Source: Begonia masoniana | Taxonomy: Eukaryota > Streptophyta > Magnoliopsida > Cucurbitales > Begoniaceae | Direction of reading: 5' to 3' | Assembly: GCA_022432975.1 (NCBI GenBank) | Contig: CM039508.1 | Location: forward strand, 47,519,646-47,583,645 | DNA length: 64,000 nt | Part shown: one piece after another, positions 1 through 11,606 of the stretch | Position numbering within the stretch: the stretch's first letter is position 1 | How the letters are laid out: every line of letters starts with the position of its first letter | Made by a program: the position numbers and the translations under genes | The notes under the pieces: generated by a model | The model's input: the letters and a program-made list of their open reading frames with translations, nothing else | What the model was told of the DNA's origin: nothing | The model's database searches: none

Positions 1-881
1 ATGTTTGAGAACCATATTATGTGATGTTCTGATAGAGTCTATGAAGTCAACTGTCCAGTATGATATTTCCATAGTCTGATGATTTAAGAACATTCATGTC
101 ATGCATCATGAATTACTTCTCAAGCATATGAAAATGATTTATGAGCATGTATTTCCCATGAACAAGATATGAGAATGAAAATGAAACTTATGCAACCAGA
201 TTAAGTGAGGGTTGGGGGTGGATTGACGCAAGCCACAGTCCAAAGAGGGACCATGAAAACGACCCGAAAGGGAATATGATCAAAATCACTGTCAATCCCC
301 CTTTCACGGCACAAATCCTCCCTTAATCTATATGATGAAAGTGATGAATAAGAATATGAATAAGGAACAAGAAAAGAGCATGAAAAGAATACGATTATGA
401 TTTTCTCTTATAGTTTAAATCTTATGATGTAGGTGACGAGATATCAGGTGAGGATTCCAAAGTTAATGAGGATGTCGAGTTTGGTTGCTGAAAGGTGTTC
501 AGGGTGCAATCCTGTGGCTGGATGGCGATTATGACACGTGGCTGTGTTCATTTTATGTCAGTAAGACTTATGAGAAAACTGATGCCTAAGTAGGATAGGA
601 TCATATTTTAATTTGGACCTGAAACTGTCTGATTCAACTTCTGATTTTGAGGATGATTGTAAGAACCTAGGATATTCTGTTTTATATGAGTCTTCCGCTT
701 ACGTATCCTGAACAAGTCTATGACATTTATTCGTTTAAGTTTTATGTCTATCAAGTTGAAATTTGTGAGAGCCGAGACATTCCCTGTTGGCTGTAGCTGT
801 TTGATGATTATTGTGTTTTACTGTTGAATGATAGGAGCTGGATGAGTGAATCATCCGGCTAACGTCACCGGATGATGTTGA
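1..881 (+). repeat. LTR fragment, Tekay-like family
   Basis: Non-coding sequence alignable by eye with 9530-10460, including the shared words around the 'tgatgtaggtgac' acceptor-like site (about 425-440) and the 'atccggctaacgtcaccgg' segment at about 853. It is therefore part of a long gypsy LTR, truncated by the window edge on the left. It stops abruptly at about 881, where reverse transcriptase codons begin without a PBS, gag or protease between. The junction is a deletion or rearrangement and not a normal LTR/internal boundary. No gene is visible here. Confidence 0.65.
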
Positions 882-994
882 GTACGCCCCAGCTTTTCAC
901 CGTGGGGTGCACCTGTCCTTTTTGTCAAAAAGAAGGATGGATCGATGCGGATGTGCGTTGACTATCGAGAACTAAATAAGTTAACTGTCAAGAA

Positions 995-3590
995 TGTAAC
1001 ACCCGGTTCTATCGAACCAGCTCTTTTATTATTAATGGTATACACTTTATTAGTCAATAATTTAAGTAGGGTTATTGAATGATTAGACTAGACAAGGGCA
1101 TTAGAGTAAATTACATTTTTTTAAAAAGTGGATAACGTATTTAAGGAAAGAGGGATTGGGTTTAATGCACTGTAGCCGCCACCATTTCATACCTTTCTCT
1201 TCGGGTTTTCAGCTCAAGCAGCCGAGCTCTCTAGGCGATTTTCCTCGCCCGATTCTCCTTCGACTTAGGTAAGTTTTCCTCATTTCTCTTATGATATAGT
1301 GGTTAAATACCTGAAGGAGTACAATGTGAGGATTTGAGGATGCTGAGATTGAGCGTAGATTCGGGTTTTAGTGATAAAGGGGGAATGGTCGGGTAGTAGA
1401 GTTTCTAACTGGATTCCTCGAACCACTGTTTGATTCTTGGTGAGGTTTAGTGAAGTTTTGATTTATATTCTGTTATGAACTTAGGTGAGCAGATTTCCGA
1501 AGTAGCTAGCGACCAGACAATTTCTAGAAGCCAGGTAAGTAAAGTATGCATGTGCCTTCGGGCCTACATCACAAAACAGTAGGGTTATGTATCTTGTGAA
1601 TGATTTTGTATGTCATGCATCATGTTTTTTTTAAAAGATTACGAAAATGAATTTCCATGTAAGGATGGTAAGGCATGAACTGAAAGTGACAGACAAACTA
1701 TTAAGGGAACTAATCCACCCCTTAACTTATGAAGGGATTTATAACATTGGGAGGATTGATCCCACTCCCAAGGGAACAGAGGGATCAAATCAGCTATTAA
1801 GGGAATTCATCCGCCCTTTAATCGAGTAGAGGATGTATAACATTGGGAAAATTGATCCACTTCCCAAGGGAACCGAGGGATCAGATCAGCTTATGAATCT
1901 ATCGGAAGATGTCTTCAGAAAAGCCATCGGATGATGTAGGTTTAATTCTATCGGAAGATGTCTTCAGAAAAGCCATCGGATGATGTAGGTTTAATTCTAT
2001 CGGAAGATGTCTTCAGAAAAGCCATCGGATGATGTAGGTTTAATTCTATCGGAAGATGTCTTCAGAAAAGCCATCGGATGATGTAGGTTTAATTCTATCG
2101 GAAGATGTCTTCAGAAAAGCCATCGGATGATGTAGGTTTAATTCTATCGGAAGATGTCTTCAGAAAAGCCATCGGATGATGTAGGTTTAATTCTATCGGA
2201 AGATGTCTTCAGAAAAGCCATCGGATGATGTAGGTTTAATTCTATCGGAAGATGTCTTCAGAAAAGCCATCGGATGATGTAGGTTTAATTCTATCGGAAG
2301 ATGTCTTCAGAAAAGCCATCGGATGATGTAGGTTTAATTCTATCGGAAGATGTCTTCAGAAAAGCCATCGGATGATGTAGGTTTAATTCTATCGGAAGAT
2401 GTCTTCAGAAAAGCCATCGGATGATGTAGGTTTAATTCTATCGGAAGATGTCTTCAGAAAAGCCATCGGATGATGTAGGTTTAATTCTATCGGAAGATGT
2501 CTTCAGAAAAGCCATCGGATGATGTAGGTTTAATTCTATCGGAAGATGTCTTCAGAAAAGCCATCGGATGATGTAGGTTTAATTCTATCGGAAGATGTCT
2601 TCAGAAAAGCCATCGGATGATGTAGGTTTAATTCTATCGGAAGATGTCTTCAGAAAAGCCATCGGATGATGTAGGTTTAATTCTATCGGAAGATGTCTTC
2701 AGAAAAGCCATCGGATGATGTAGGTTTAATTCTATCGGAAGATGTCTTCAGAAAAGCCATCGGATGATGTAGGTTTAATTCTATCGGAAGATGTCTTCAG
2801 AAAAGCCATCGGATGATGTAGGTTTAATTCTATCGGAAGATGTCTTCAGAAAAGCCATCGGATGATGTAGGTTTAATTCTATCGGAAGATGTCTTCAAGA
2901 TGTCTTCAGAAAAGCCATCGGATGACGTAGGTTAATTTCTATCGGAAGATGTCTTCAGAAAAGCCATCGGATAATGTAGGTTAATTTCTATCGGAAGATG
3001 TCTTCAGAAAAGCCATCGGATGATGTAGGTTTAATTCTATCGGAAGATGTCTTCAGAAAAGCCATCGGATGATGTAGGTTTAATTCTATCAGAAGATGTA
3101 GATTTTGCACTACCGGTATGAGTGAGTATTATGCTTGTCGTTTTGTCGATCGGTCGATGTTGGATAATTGATTTATCCGGCTGACGTCATCGGTAGATGA
3201 AGTCCACCGAGAGATGTCTTTTGTTTCCAACTCTTCTGGTCCACGTCATCGGTAGAAGCCTTCTATTTGCTGTTTCTGCTTCTTCCGTTGACTTTATCCA
3301 TCGGCAGATGCGTTTGACTTCTGCGACTTCTCAAGTATTTCACGATTTAAACCTCTATTTCCTTTTAGCCGTTTATCTCTTACATTTCAAACAATGTTCA
3401 TAGTTTTGTTTATCTCTATTGTTGTCCAAAAGATTTCCGCTGCAAGTTTTAAATGTTTTGAGACTTTAGCTTATGTCAAATGTTGAATGTTGAGCAAAGT
3501 TTTTTTTAAAAAAATAATACAGCTGAGATTTCTTAGTCATGTACGATCTTTTGTGTAACGAACTGGGTTCAGATAACTCGGGGCGTTATA
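995..3590 (+). mobile_element. Solo LTR (gypsy) inserted in the RT domain of a related element
   Basis: Begins TGTAACACCCGG and ends GGCGTTATA (ancestral GTTACA with one change). The flanking 5-mers are AAGAA (990-994) and AAAAA (3591-3595). Removing the insert with one 5-mer restores the RT reading frame exactly (Val-Lys-Asn-Lys-Tyr), so the boundaries are secure and one TSD copy has mutated. The first ~60 bases match the LTR at 6224, so it is the same family as its host. A TATA-like word (TATTTAAGG, about 1138) lies ~145 bp in. A predicted mini-exon lies at 1485-1534 (TTAG acceptor, CCAG|GTAAGT donor). Most of the second half is a minisatellite. Confidence 0.93.
1899..3110 (+). repeat. 49-bp minisatellite inside the solo LTR
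   Basis: Unit starts CTATCGGAAGATGTC; starts fall exactly every 49 bp from 1899 to 2879 (21 starts with essentially no differences). The copy beginning at 2879 has a ~10-bp internal duplication. Three slightly diverged copies follow at 2939, 2988 and 3037, and a partial one at 3086. Each unit holds two half-motifs (ATCGGAAGATGT and ATCGGATGATGT) and one TGATGTAG|GT word resembling a splice acceptor. Perfect phasing and identity indicate recent expansion in place. Confidence 0.97.
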
Positions 3591-6207
3591 AAAAACAAGT
3601 ATCCATTGCCGAGAATTGATGATTTATTCGACCAACTTAATGATGCAAGAGTTTTCTCTAAGATTGACCTTAGGTCCGGTTATTACCAGTTGAAGGTTAA
3701 ATCTGAAGATATCCCAAAGACTGCCTTTTGCACAAGGTATGGACATTATGAGTTTTTGGTTATGTCCTTTGGATTGACAAATGCACCAGCAGCCTTTATA
3801 GATCTTATGAATAGGGTGTTTCATGAATACTTGGATAAGTTTGTCATAGTGTTTATCGATGATATTTTAATCTATTCCCGTTCCAAGGATGAGCATGCTA
3901 GGCACCTGACCTTGGTGTTGGAAGTATTAAAACAACACCAACTATACGCCAAGTTTTCTAAGTGTGAATTTTGGTTGGACCAAGTTCACTTTTTAGGATA
4001 TGTTATCTCTGGGGATGGAATATCTGTCGATCCAGCTAAGGTTCAAGCAGTTAAGGAATGGCCCCAACCGAGGAATGCTACAGATATCAGGAGTTTTCTT
4101 GGACTTGCAGGGTATTATAGAAAGTTCATTGAAAGATTTTTGAAGATTGCCACACCCCTTACTAAGTTAACAAGGAAAAGTGTGAAGTATATATGGACTG
4201 ATGAATGTGAGCATAGTTTCCAGACCTTGAAACAGAAACTGACCAATGCACCAATTTTAACCATTCCAGTTGAAGATGGTAAGTTTAGCATTTACTGTGA
4301 TGCTTCCAAAATTGGTCATGGTTGTGTGTTGATGCAGGATGGAAAAGTAATAGTTTATGCCTCTAGACAGTTGAAAACACATGAGAAGAACTATCCTACA
4401 CATGACTTAGAATTAGCTGCAGTGGTATTTGCACTTAAGATTTGGAGGCATTACTTGTATGGACAACCTTGTGAGATATTTTCAGACCATAAAAGCCTGA
4501 AATATATTTTTACACAGAAAGAACTAAACATGAGGCAACGTCGATGGTTGAAATTTGTAAAAGACTATGATTTCGAGATTAAATACCATCCCGGCAAAGC
4601 AAATGTTGTGGCAAATGCTTTGAGTAGAGTAATAACACCAACCCCAACTATGATTTTCACTATACCATTAGCCTTAGAGTCAGAATTCCAAAGGTTTAAT
4701 CTAGAAGCAGTATCCAGTGTATCGGCTATACTTTCAGCCATAACCTTAAAGCCTATCATTCTAGAGAAAATAAAGAAAGCTCAGACGAATGATGATGAGT
4801 GTAACAGATACAAGTTAAGCATGGATTCTACGGACAAATCAGATTTTAACCATTCTGCCGATAGAATCCTTAAGTTTAGAAATAGATGGTTTGTTCCTGC
4901 CATTAAAGAACTTCGAGAAGAGATTCTTTCTGAAGCACACTCTTCCAGGTTCTCTGTTCACCCTGGGAGTACAAAGATGTACAAGGATCTCAGGCAACAT
5001 TATTGGTGGCCATGTATGAAAAGAAGTGTGACAGAATATGTGGAATTGTGTCTAGTTTGTCAACAGGTTAAAGCTGAGCACCAGAGACCTGCAAGAATGT
5101 TACAACCTTTACCAGTCCCCGAATGGAAATGGGAACAAAGAACGATGGACTTTGTTGTGGGATTGCCTAGAACAGCAAAGGGACATGATGCAATTTGGGT
5201 GATAGTTGATCGTCTAACCAAGTCTGCCCACTTTCTGCCGATGAGAATGACTTACTCAATGGATCAGCTTGCTGAGTTGTATGTGCATGAAGTTGTTAGA
5301 CTGCATGGAGTTCCAAGCACTATAGTTTCAGATTGAGATTCTAAATTCACATCTAAGTTTTGGAAAAGTTTGCACAAGGCTATGGGAACACAGCTTAATT
5401 TTAGTACAGCTTTTCACCCTCAGACAGATGGACAATCCGAAAGAACCATCCAAACATTAGAGGATATGCTTCGTGTATGCACACTGGATTTTCAAGGTTC
5501 TTGGAGCAAGTATCTATCCTTAGTAGAATTCTCTTACAACAACAGTTTTCAGGCAACCATAGGAATGGCACCATACGAGGCATTGTATGGACGAAAATGC
5601 AGATCACCTTTGTACTGGGATGAAGTTGGTGAAGCACAGTTGCTTGGTCCTGACATTGTGCAACAAACTGTTGAGAAGGTTGCCCTTATTCGACAGAGAA
5701 TTTTGGCAGCTCAGAGTCGACAAAAAAGTTATGCAGATTGTAGGCGTAGAGAATTGGAGTTTGTGATAGGTGATGAAGTTTTTCTCTAGGTGTCCCCATT
5801 CAAAGGAGTTGTGAGATTTGGGAAGAGAGGAAAGTTGAACCCCAGATTCATTGAACCATTCTCGATCTTGAAAAGGATTGGGAAGACAGCCTACCAGTTA
5901 CAGCTACCAACCTCTATGGAAGGAATCCATAATGTGTTTCATGTTTCCATGTTGAAGAAGTGTGTACGAGATCCATCTCAGATTGTGGAACAGCAGAGTA
6001 TTGAAGTTCATCCTACTCTTACCTATGAGGAGAAACCAGTAAGAATCTTGGATTATGTAGTGAAGGTATTGCGCAACAAAGAGGTTCCACTAGTGAAAGT
6101 ATTATGGCACAACCAGAACATGGAGGAGAAAACTTGGGAGCGCCAGCAAGACATGATGGACCAACACCCGAAATTATTCAGGTAATGAATTTTGAGGACA
6201 AAATTCT

Positions 6208-6223
6208 TTTAAGGAGGGTAGAT
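6208..6223 (+). other. Polypurine tract of the decayed gypsy element
   Basis: The run TTTTAAGGAGGGTAGAT lies directly before the 3' LTR start (TGTAACACCC at 6224) and 20-40 bp after the pol stop codon. This is the expected site and composition for plus-strand priming. It supports 6224 as the LTR edge. Confidence 0.8.
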
Positions 6224-9077
6224 TGTAACACCCGGTTCTATCGAACCAATTCCCTATTCTTTTTATTAATGGCACACTTTATATGATAATAATAAATGTA
6301 GGGTTAATGGGTGACTAGGCAAGGGCATAAAGGTAATTGGAAATTTAAAAGTGGATAACGTATTTAAGGAAAGGGGTTTTGGGTTTAATGCACTGTAGCC
6401 GCCACTATTTCTCATTTTCTCTCTCGGCCTTCAGCTCTCCAGCAGAAACCTCTGGGCGATTTCTTTCTTGCTCGATTCTCTTTCAACCTAGGTAAGTTTT
6501 TCCTCGTTTCTCTTGTGTTTAAGCAGTTAGGTAACTGATGTAGTGCAATGTGAAAAATTTTGAAGATGCTGAGATTGAGGGTAGGTTCGGGTTCTAGTGA
6601 TAAATGTGAATGCTCAGGTAGTAGAGTTTCTAACTGGAGTCCTCGAACTTTTGTTTGATTCTTGGTGAAGTTTAGTGAAGGTTTGATTGATGTTCTGTTA
6701 TGAACCTAGGTGAGCGAGCTTCTAAGGTAGCTTACAGCCGAGCGATTTCCAGGAGACCAGGTAAGTAAAGTATGCTTGTGCCTTCGGTCCTACATCACAA
6801 AACATTAGGATTTTGTTTACTTGAATGTGTCTGTATGTTATGCATTATATTTTAAAAGTATACGAAAATGAATTTGAATGCATGTTGGCATGATAAGGAA
6901 TGAACATAATGAAACAGCTATGTGAATCAGATTTACTGTTAAGGAAAATAATCTGCCCCTTAATGAGACAGTGGATATTTAGACTTTGAAAAATTTGATC
7001 CGCTTCCCATCGAACAGGGGGATCGAAAACAGCTATGTGAATCAGATTTACTGTTAAGGGAATTAATCCGCCCCTTAATGAGTCAGTGGATATTTATACT
7101 TTAGGAAAGTTGATCCAACTCCCACTTTCACAGGGGGATCTGAACAGAAACGATGCATGAACAACTGAGATGAGAAAGTAGAAATTGCATGTTTAGGAAT
7201 TCATATTTCAGCATTTCATTTCATTACTGCCTTACTTACTTAGCATTAGGCAAATAGATGAGTTTTGTGATGTAGGTGAAGAAGTGACAGCAGGTGTGTT
7301 TACTGAGTTTGCTGAGGACTAGACTGGTTAGAGGAGTGCATCAATGTAACAATTTGGCAGTTGATGGGGCGGTTTAACTGATGTCAGTTGGTGTGAAGGT
7401 TTAGTTGATAATGTTTCAATTTAAGTATGTTGAGTTTTCATGACAGTAGTGGTTTCAATATTTGAATACGTTTTTGAGATGGTGGATGTCGTGTATTAAA
7501 CCTATCGGATGATGTAGTAGAAGTTTTGTCGTTTAGCGATCGGTGGATGTCGTGTATTAAACCTATCGGATGATGTAGTAGAAGTTTTGTCGTTTAGCGA
7601 TCGGTGGATGTCGTGTATTAAACCTATCGGATGATGTAGTAGAAGTTTTGTCGTTTAGCGATCGGTGGATGTCGTGTATTAAACCTATCGGATGATGTAG
7701 TAGAAGTTTTGTCGTTTAGCGATCGGTGGATGTCGTGTATTAAACCTATCGGATGATGTAGTAGAAGTTTTGTCGTTTAGCGATCGGTGGATGTCGTGTA
7801 TTAAACCTATCGGATGATGTAGTAGAAGTTTTGTCGTTTAGCGATCGGTGGATGTCGTGTATTAAACCTATCGGATGATGTAGTAGAAGTTTTGTCGTTT
7901 AGCGATCGGTGGATGTCGTGTATTAAACCTATCGGATGATGTAGTAGAAGTTTTGTCGTTTAGCGATCGGTGGATGTCGTGATAATAGTATTCTGTTGGG
8001 TTTTAATGTTGGTTCTTACTGGATTTTGAGTAATGCAATGATTTGAATTGTTTCTGAATGGTTTCAGTGAAGTAAGTAAATTCCTTTCTGTAGTTAGAGT
8101 TGTGTTTGTATAGCAAGGAGTAGTTGAAATGTCGCCATGTTCTCTATCGGTAGATGATGTCTATCGGCAGATGTTGAGTTGTTGTTCTATTGTCTATCGG
8201 AAGATGTCTTCAGTAAAGCCATCAGATGATGTCTTTAGTAAAGTCATTGGATGATGTCTTTAGTAAAGTCATCGGATGATGTCTTCAGTGGAAGCCATCA
8301 GAAGATATAAGTAGAAAGTTTTGTGTCTTCAGTGGAAGCCATCAGAAGATATAAGTAGAAAGTTTGTTGTTTTGTGATCGGGTGATGTCGAGTGTTAAAC
8401 CCATCGGACGATGTAGGATGTAAATTTGTCGTTTAGTGATCGGTGGATGTCGTGTATTAAACCTATCGGATGATGTAGTAGAAGTTTTATCGTTTAGCGA
8501 TCGGTGGATGTCGTGTATTAAACCTATCGGATGATGTAGTAGAAGTTTTGTCGTTTAGCGATCGGTGGATGTCGTGTATTAAACCTATCGGATGACGTGG
8601 TAAAAGACTTGTTGTTTTGTGGTCGGCAGAGGCTGGATGAACGAATCATCCGGCTGACGTCATCGGTAGATGCGAGTAGCAAAACTTGTCGTTTTGCAAT
8701 CGGTTGAGGTTGGATAATTGATTCATCCGGCTGACGTCATTGGTGGAAGCCTTCGGTTTGTTTCTGCCCTTCTCGTTGACTTTGTTCAGCAGATGATGTG
8801 TTTGATTTTTATAAACTTTAAGTATTTCATGCCTAAGCCTTCATCTCTTCCGGCCGAATTATTTTCTTAATATTTTAATTGATTATTCAAACACTGTTTT
8901 ATAGTTTTGCTTAACCTTGCTTTGCTCAAAGATTTTCCGCTGCAAGTTTTTTTTTATGTTTTTAACAAACGTTCAAATTTGACTTTCGAACGAAGTTTTA
9001 AATTTGGTCCGAAATTTTCTTAGTTATGTTCGGGTTTATGAGTAACAAACCGGGTTCAGAAAACTCGAGGCGTTACA
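6224..9077 (+). repeat. 3' LTR of the decayed gypsy element
   Basis: Begins TGTAACACCCGG after the PPT and ends GGCGTTACA, 2854 bp. It contains the TATTTAAGG box (about 6360), a predicted mini-exon at 6710-6760 (CTAG acceptor, CCAG|GTAAGT donor), a 'cctacatcac' box (about 6790) and a TGATGTAG acceptor-like site ending at 7275. 61-bp tandem repeats follow in the second half. On its right it abuts, without a visible boundary sequence, the interior of a different LTR (9078 on), suggesting insertion into that LTR. The matching 5' LTR is absent. Confidence 0.88.
7490..7977 (+). repeat. 61-bp tandem repeat in the gypsy 3' LTR
   Basis: The word CGTGTATTAA recurs at 7490, 7551, 7612, 7673, 7734, 7795, 7856 and 7917, exactly 61 bp apart, giving eight near-identical units. 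Each unit has ATCGGTGGATGTCG and CTATCGGATGATGTAG. A second, shorter block of the same unit lies at about 8433-8600, separated by diverged copies with 'cagtggaagccatcagaagat' variants (8280-8350). The two blocks show local duplication plus decay. Confidence 0.96.
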
Positions 9078-9468
9078 TGAATAATGACAGTATTTCTTGT
9101 CTTCTGTAATGGCATTGGTATAGAATCCTGGACGTTGTTGATGTTTTGGTTTGAGAGTCTGAAATCTATATGAATCTGGTGGTTTAGGCGGCAATGCCAT
9201 TAATGTTTTGAAAGTTAAGCTCTGTACACTAGGTGCTCGGCGAAATGCCTTAGAGGTTTTAGCTAGAATCTAGGATGATTTCTTTAGCTAAGATTTTACC
9301 AGCTCCGAGTTTAGATTATTCAAGACATATTTAACATTGAAGCATGAAATGTCTTAGGTGGAGAAGGACTCAAGTGAAGGCACGACATAGCTAAGGAGTC
9401 CAAGTAAGTGAGTGCGTTAAGATTTCTGGCCATTGGGGCCCTACATCACGAAAGTATTAGGAAATCTG

Positions 9469-9547
9469 TTTCGCTGTTGCTTGATGATTTATGGATGACT
9501 GAATTATGTTTCGCTGTTGCTTGATGATTTATGGATGACTGAATTAT
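9469..9547 (+). repeat. Short tandem duplication (~39 bp x 2)
   Basis: The segment beginning 'gtttcgctgttgcttgatga' is present twice back to back, with no visible change. It is a simple slippage-type duplication inside the LTR and is absent from the homologous stretch at the start of the window. Confidence 0.9.
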
Positions 9548-10379
9548 GCTTTGTGATGTTCTGTTAGAGTTTATGAAGTCATCTGGTCTGGTACGATTCT
9601 TTCCACAGTCTGATGATTTAAATGCATTCATGTTCCTGTATCATGACTTGTTTTCCAAGATTACGAAAATGTCTTATATTTATGCTTCCTTTTATGAATG
9701 AGATAAGAATATGAAAAGAACAAGAACAAGTAAATGATCATGTATATGCCACCGTCCAGGAATGGACCAAGAACTCGGTACGAGAGGACCATGTACACGC
9801 ACATAAATGGATGATGAACGAGAGTATGATTCCCATGATATGACCAAGAACACGAATAAGAACACGACTTTCCTAATCTGAATAAAGATTGTGAACATGA
9901 TTTCTACTTAGTATGCATTTACGAGCATTCATGTATATGTTGCACTCCTTACTAAGAATTAGGCTTATAGTTTAAACCTTATGATGCAGGTGACAAATTT
10001 GAAAGTGAGGACCTCAAACCTAAAGAAGAGGTCTAAGTTGGGTTGCTGGAAGGTGCTCATGGCTGGATTTTGTGGCTGGGAAGCGATTTTGATCGCGGGA
10101 CGTTGCTCCTAGTATATTTTAGTAAGGTTATGTTGCTGAAGTTTAAGTAAAATAGGTCTTCTTATGATTATGAATGCTGGAGTTGTCTGGTACAATGTTA
10201 TGTTTTAAAGATCGCTTTTAAGATAAATGGTTTTCATCCGTTTTATTTTAAAGTCTTCTGCTACACGTATTCTGGTCGAGTTTATGATTTTGTTACATTA
10301 GTTTATTGCAATGAAGTTTGAGGTTCCTAGAAGTTAAGAATTATTTGGATTGGAGTAGGAGTACTATAGATGTTGATCG

Positions 10380-10883
10380 GTGGATGTTAAGTGTTATGGT
10401 TGATCGGTGGATATTGGATGTTTGAGTCATCCGGCTGACGTCACCGGTGGATGTTGAATGTTATTGTTCACCGGTGGATGTTGAGTGTTACTGTTGATCG
10501 GTGGATGTGTTCTGTGGATATGAGCGGTGGAAGTGAGTGGGGAATGTGAGCGGTGGATGTCGTCTGCCAAGTTAATGAAGTCACGTGGGTATCACGTGGT
10601 CTGAGCGGTGGATGTGTTTTGTGAATGTGAGCGGTAGAAGTGAGCGGTGGATGTGTTTTGTGAATGTAAGCGGTGGATGTCCTCTGCCGAGTTAATGAAG
10701 TCACGTGGGTATCACGTGGTCTGAGCGGTGGATGTGTTTTGTGAATGTGAGCGGTGGATGTTTTCTGCCTAGTTAATGAAGTCACGTGGGTATCATGTGG
10801 TCTGAGCGGTGGATGTGTTTTGTGAATGTGAGCGGTGGATGTCATCTGCCGAGTTAATAAAGTCACGTGGGTAACACGTGGTC
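10380..10883 (+). repeat. GAGCGGTGGATGT array with paired CACGTG boxes
   Basis: The word AGCGGTGGATGT or ATCGGTGGATGT recurs more than ten times. A longer module containing two G-box cores, TCACGTGGGTATCACGTGG, occurs at about 10582, 10702, 10782 and 10862; the copies near 10782 and 10862 each have one changed base. G-box (CACGTG) sites are established targets of plant bZIP and bHLH factors; binding here is inference. The minus-strand ORF across this array is only a translation of the repeat. Confidence 0.85.
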
Positions 10884-11134
10884 TGCGGGCGATAAGCTTG
10901 GGTTGAGTTCAGTGGGTTTAAGATTTTAGTCGATGATGTTTAAGTTATATGTCCGCGACTTTTCGAAAATATATATATATAACCTTAAATGATTTATGAT
11001 CCGAGTCTAAGATTTATGGCATCAAGAGAGAAAAAAAAAAAAGAGAAAAGTTTTATGTTATGGAATGAAACTAAAAAGTAAATGTACGTCAAGACAATAC
11101 TCGTGGCGGCCCTTACTGGGTTGGGGTTGTTACA

Positions 11135-11606
11135 AAAAATATCACGAGCAACAGTAAATCTAGAGAGTATGAAAAAACCTTGGTTGCCGATATTGAGAAT
11201 ATACTATAAAACCCTCTCCTTCAACAAACTTCGAAGACAATTCATCAGTAATTATCATCTTCGCAAGTAGTTCTCTACAAGTAGCAACACTAAAACATGA
11301 AAGTTGTTGTCCTCTATTATTCATATTCTGGAAGCCCAAAGTTTTTTGCTTCACATTTAAATTTACCAATAATTTTGCACGAATATGGATGTGTTTTTTC
11401 AAGCTTGATGTCTCATTTTTCAGTGTATCACATGCATATATTTTTTCACAATGATTACATTTGGCTCGAAAATTGTTATCATCACTATTTTCAATAACAG
11501 TAAAATGATTCCAAACAATAGATTTTTTTGTCCTTCCTTTACGAACACTAACAGTAGAAGTAATAGAATGAATATCTACATTTTCATTAATGCTTTCTGT
11601 TTTCAT
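11135..11606 (-). pseudogene. hAT (Ac-like) transposase N-terminal part, BED zinc finger
   Basis: Read on the minus strand from ATG at 11606. Residues about 25-75 form a BED-type zinc finger: W/F aromatic residues, CNHC, then a distal Leu...His pair with KKHI. A further stretch ends FVEGEGF and QPRFF, a conserved block of Ac-type transposases. A one-base frameshift near 11165 separates this from the next conserved codons (SRFTVARDIF), and a gypsy LTR then cuts the gene at 11134. A good splice acceptor (tattttatag) lies just before the ATG, suggesting an upstream untranslated exon. Only the first ~155 of an expected 600-700 residues remain here. The C-terminal hAT fragment at 18776-19256 belongs to another copy, because the order on the minus strand is wrong for one gene. 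Confidence 0.85.

Larger units (their letters stand above)
882..6185 (+). pseudogene. Ty3/gypsy (Tekay-type) pol remnant split by a solo LTR
   Basis: Reverse transcriptase starts mid-domain at 882-994 (codons for [11 protein letters not shown], then the KKKDGS and DYRELNKLT blocks). It is interrupted by the solo LTR at 995-3590 and resumes in the expected frame at 3596 with [14 protein letters not shown]. It then carries the FIDD catalytic box (near 3856), an RNase H domain (YCDAS near 4293; THDLELAA near 4400), an integrase zinc region and core ([17 protein letters not shown] near 5420), and a C-terminal chromodomain-like segment ending at 6185. Two in-frame stops break it: TGA at 5334-5336 where the family has CGA (Arg), and TAG at 5787-5789 where it has a Lys codon. 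Gag, protease and the 5' LTR are missing. The element is dead, but the protein pattern clearly places it with chromodomain-bearing gypsy elements. Confidence 0.93.
9078..11134 (+). repeat. Truncated long LTR inserted in a hAT transposase
   Basis: The right end is GTTGTTACA at 11134, followed directly by hAT transposase codons read on the minus strand. The left end is lost at the junction with the gypsy LTR at 9077. It contains a predicted mini-exon 9358-9403 (TTAG acceptor, GTAAGT donor), the 'ggccctacatcacg' box (about 9438), an acceptor-like TGATGCAG ending at 9989, and an array with CACGTG boxes (10380-10883). A short (TA)n tract lies at about 10968. It is alignable with 1-881, so they are two copies of one LTR family. 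Confidence 0.75.

Noticed and set aside
1899..3110. CRISPR-like regular repeats
   Set aside because: There are no unique spacers, the whole 49 bp repeats, and it lies in a plant LTR. It is a minisatellite.
10468..10866. 132-codon minus-strand repetitive protein (HIHKTHPPLRP repeats)
   Set aside because: Pure translation of the GGTGGATGT/G-box array; no start context or homology.
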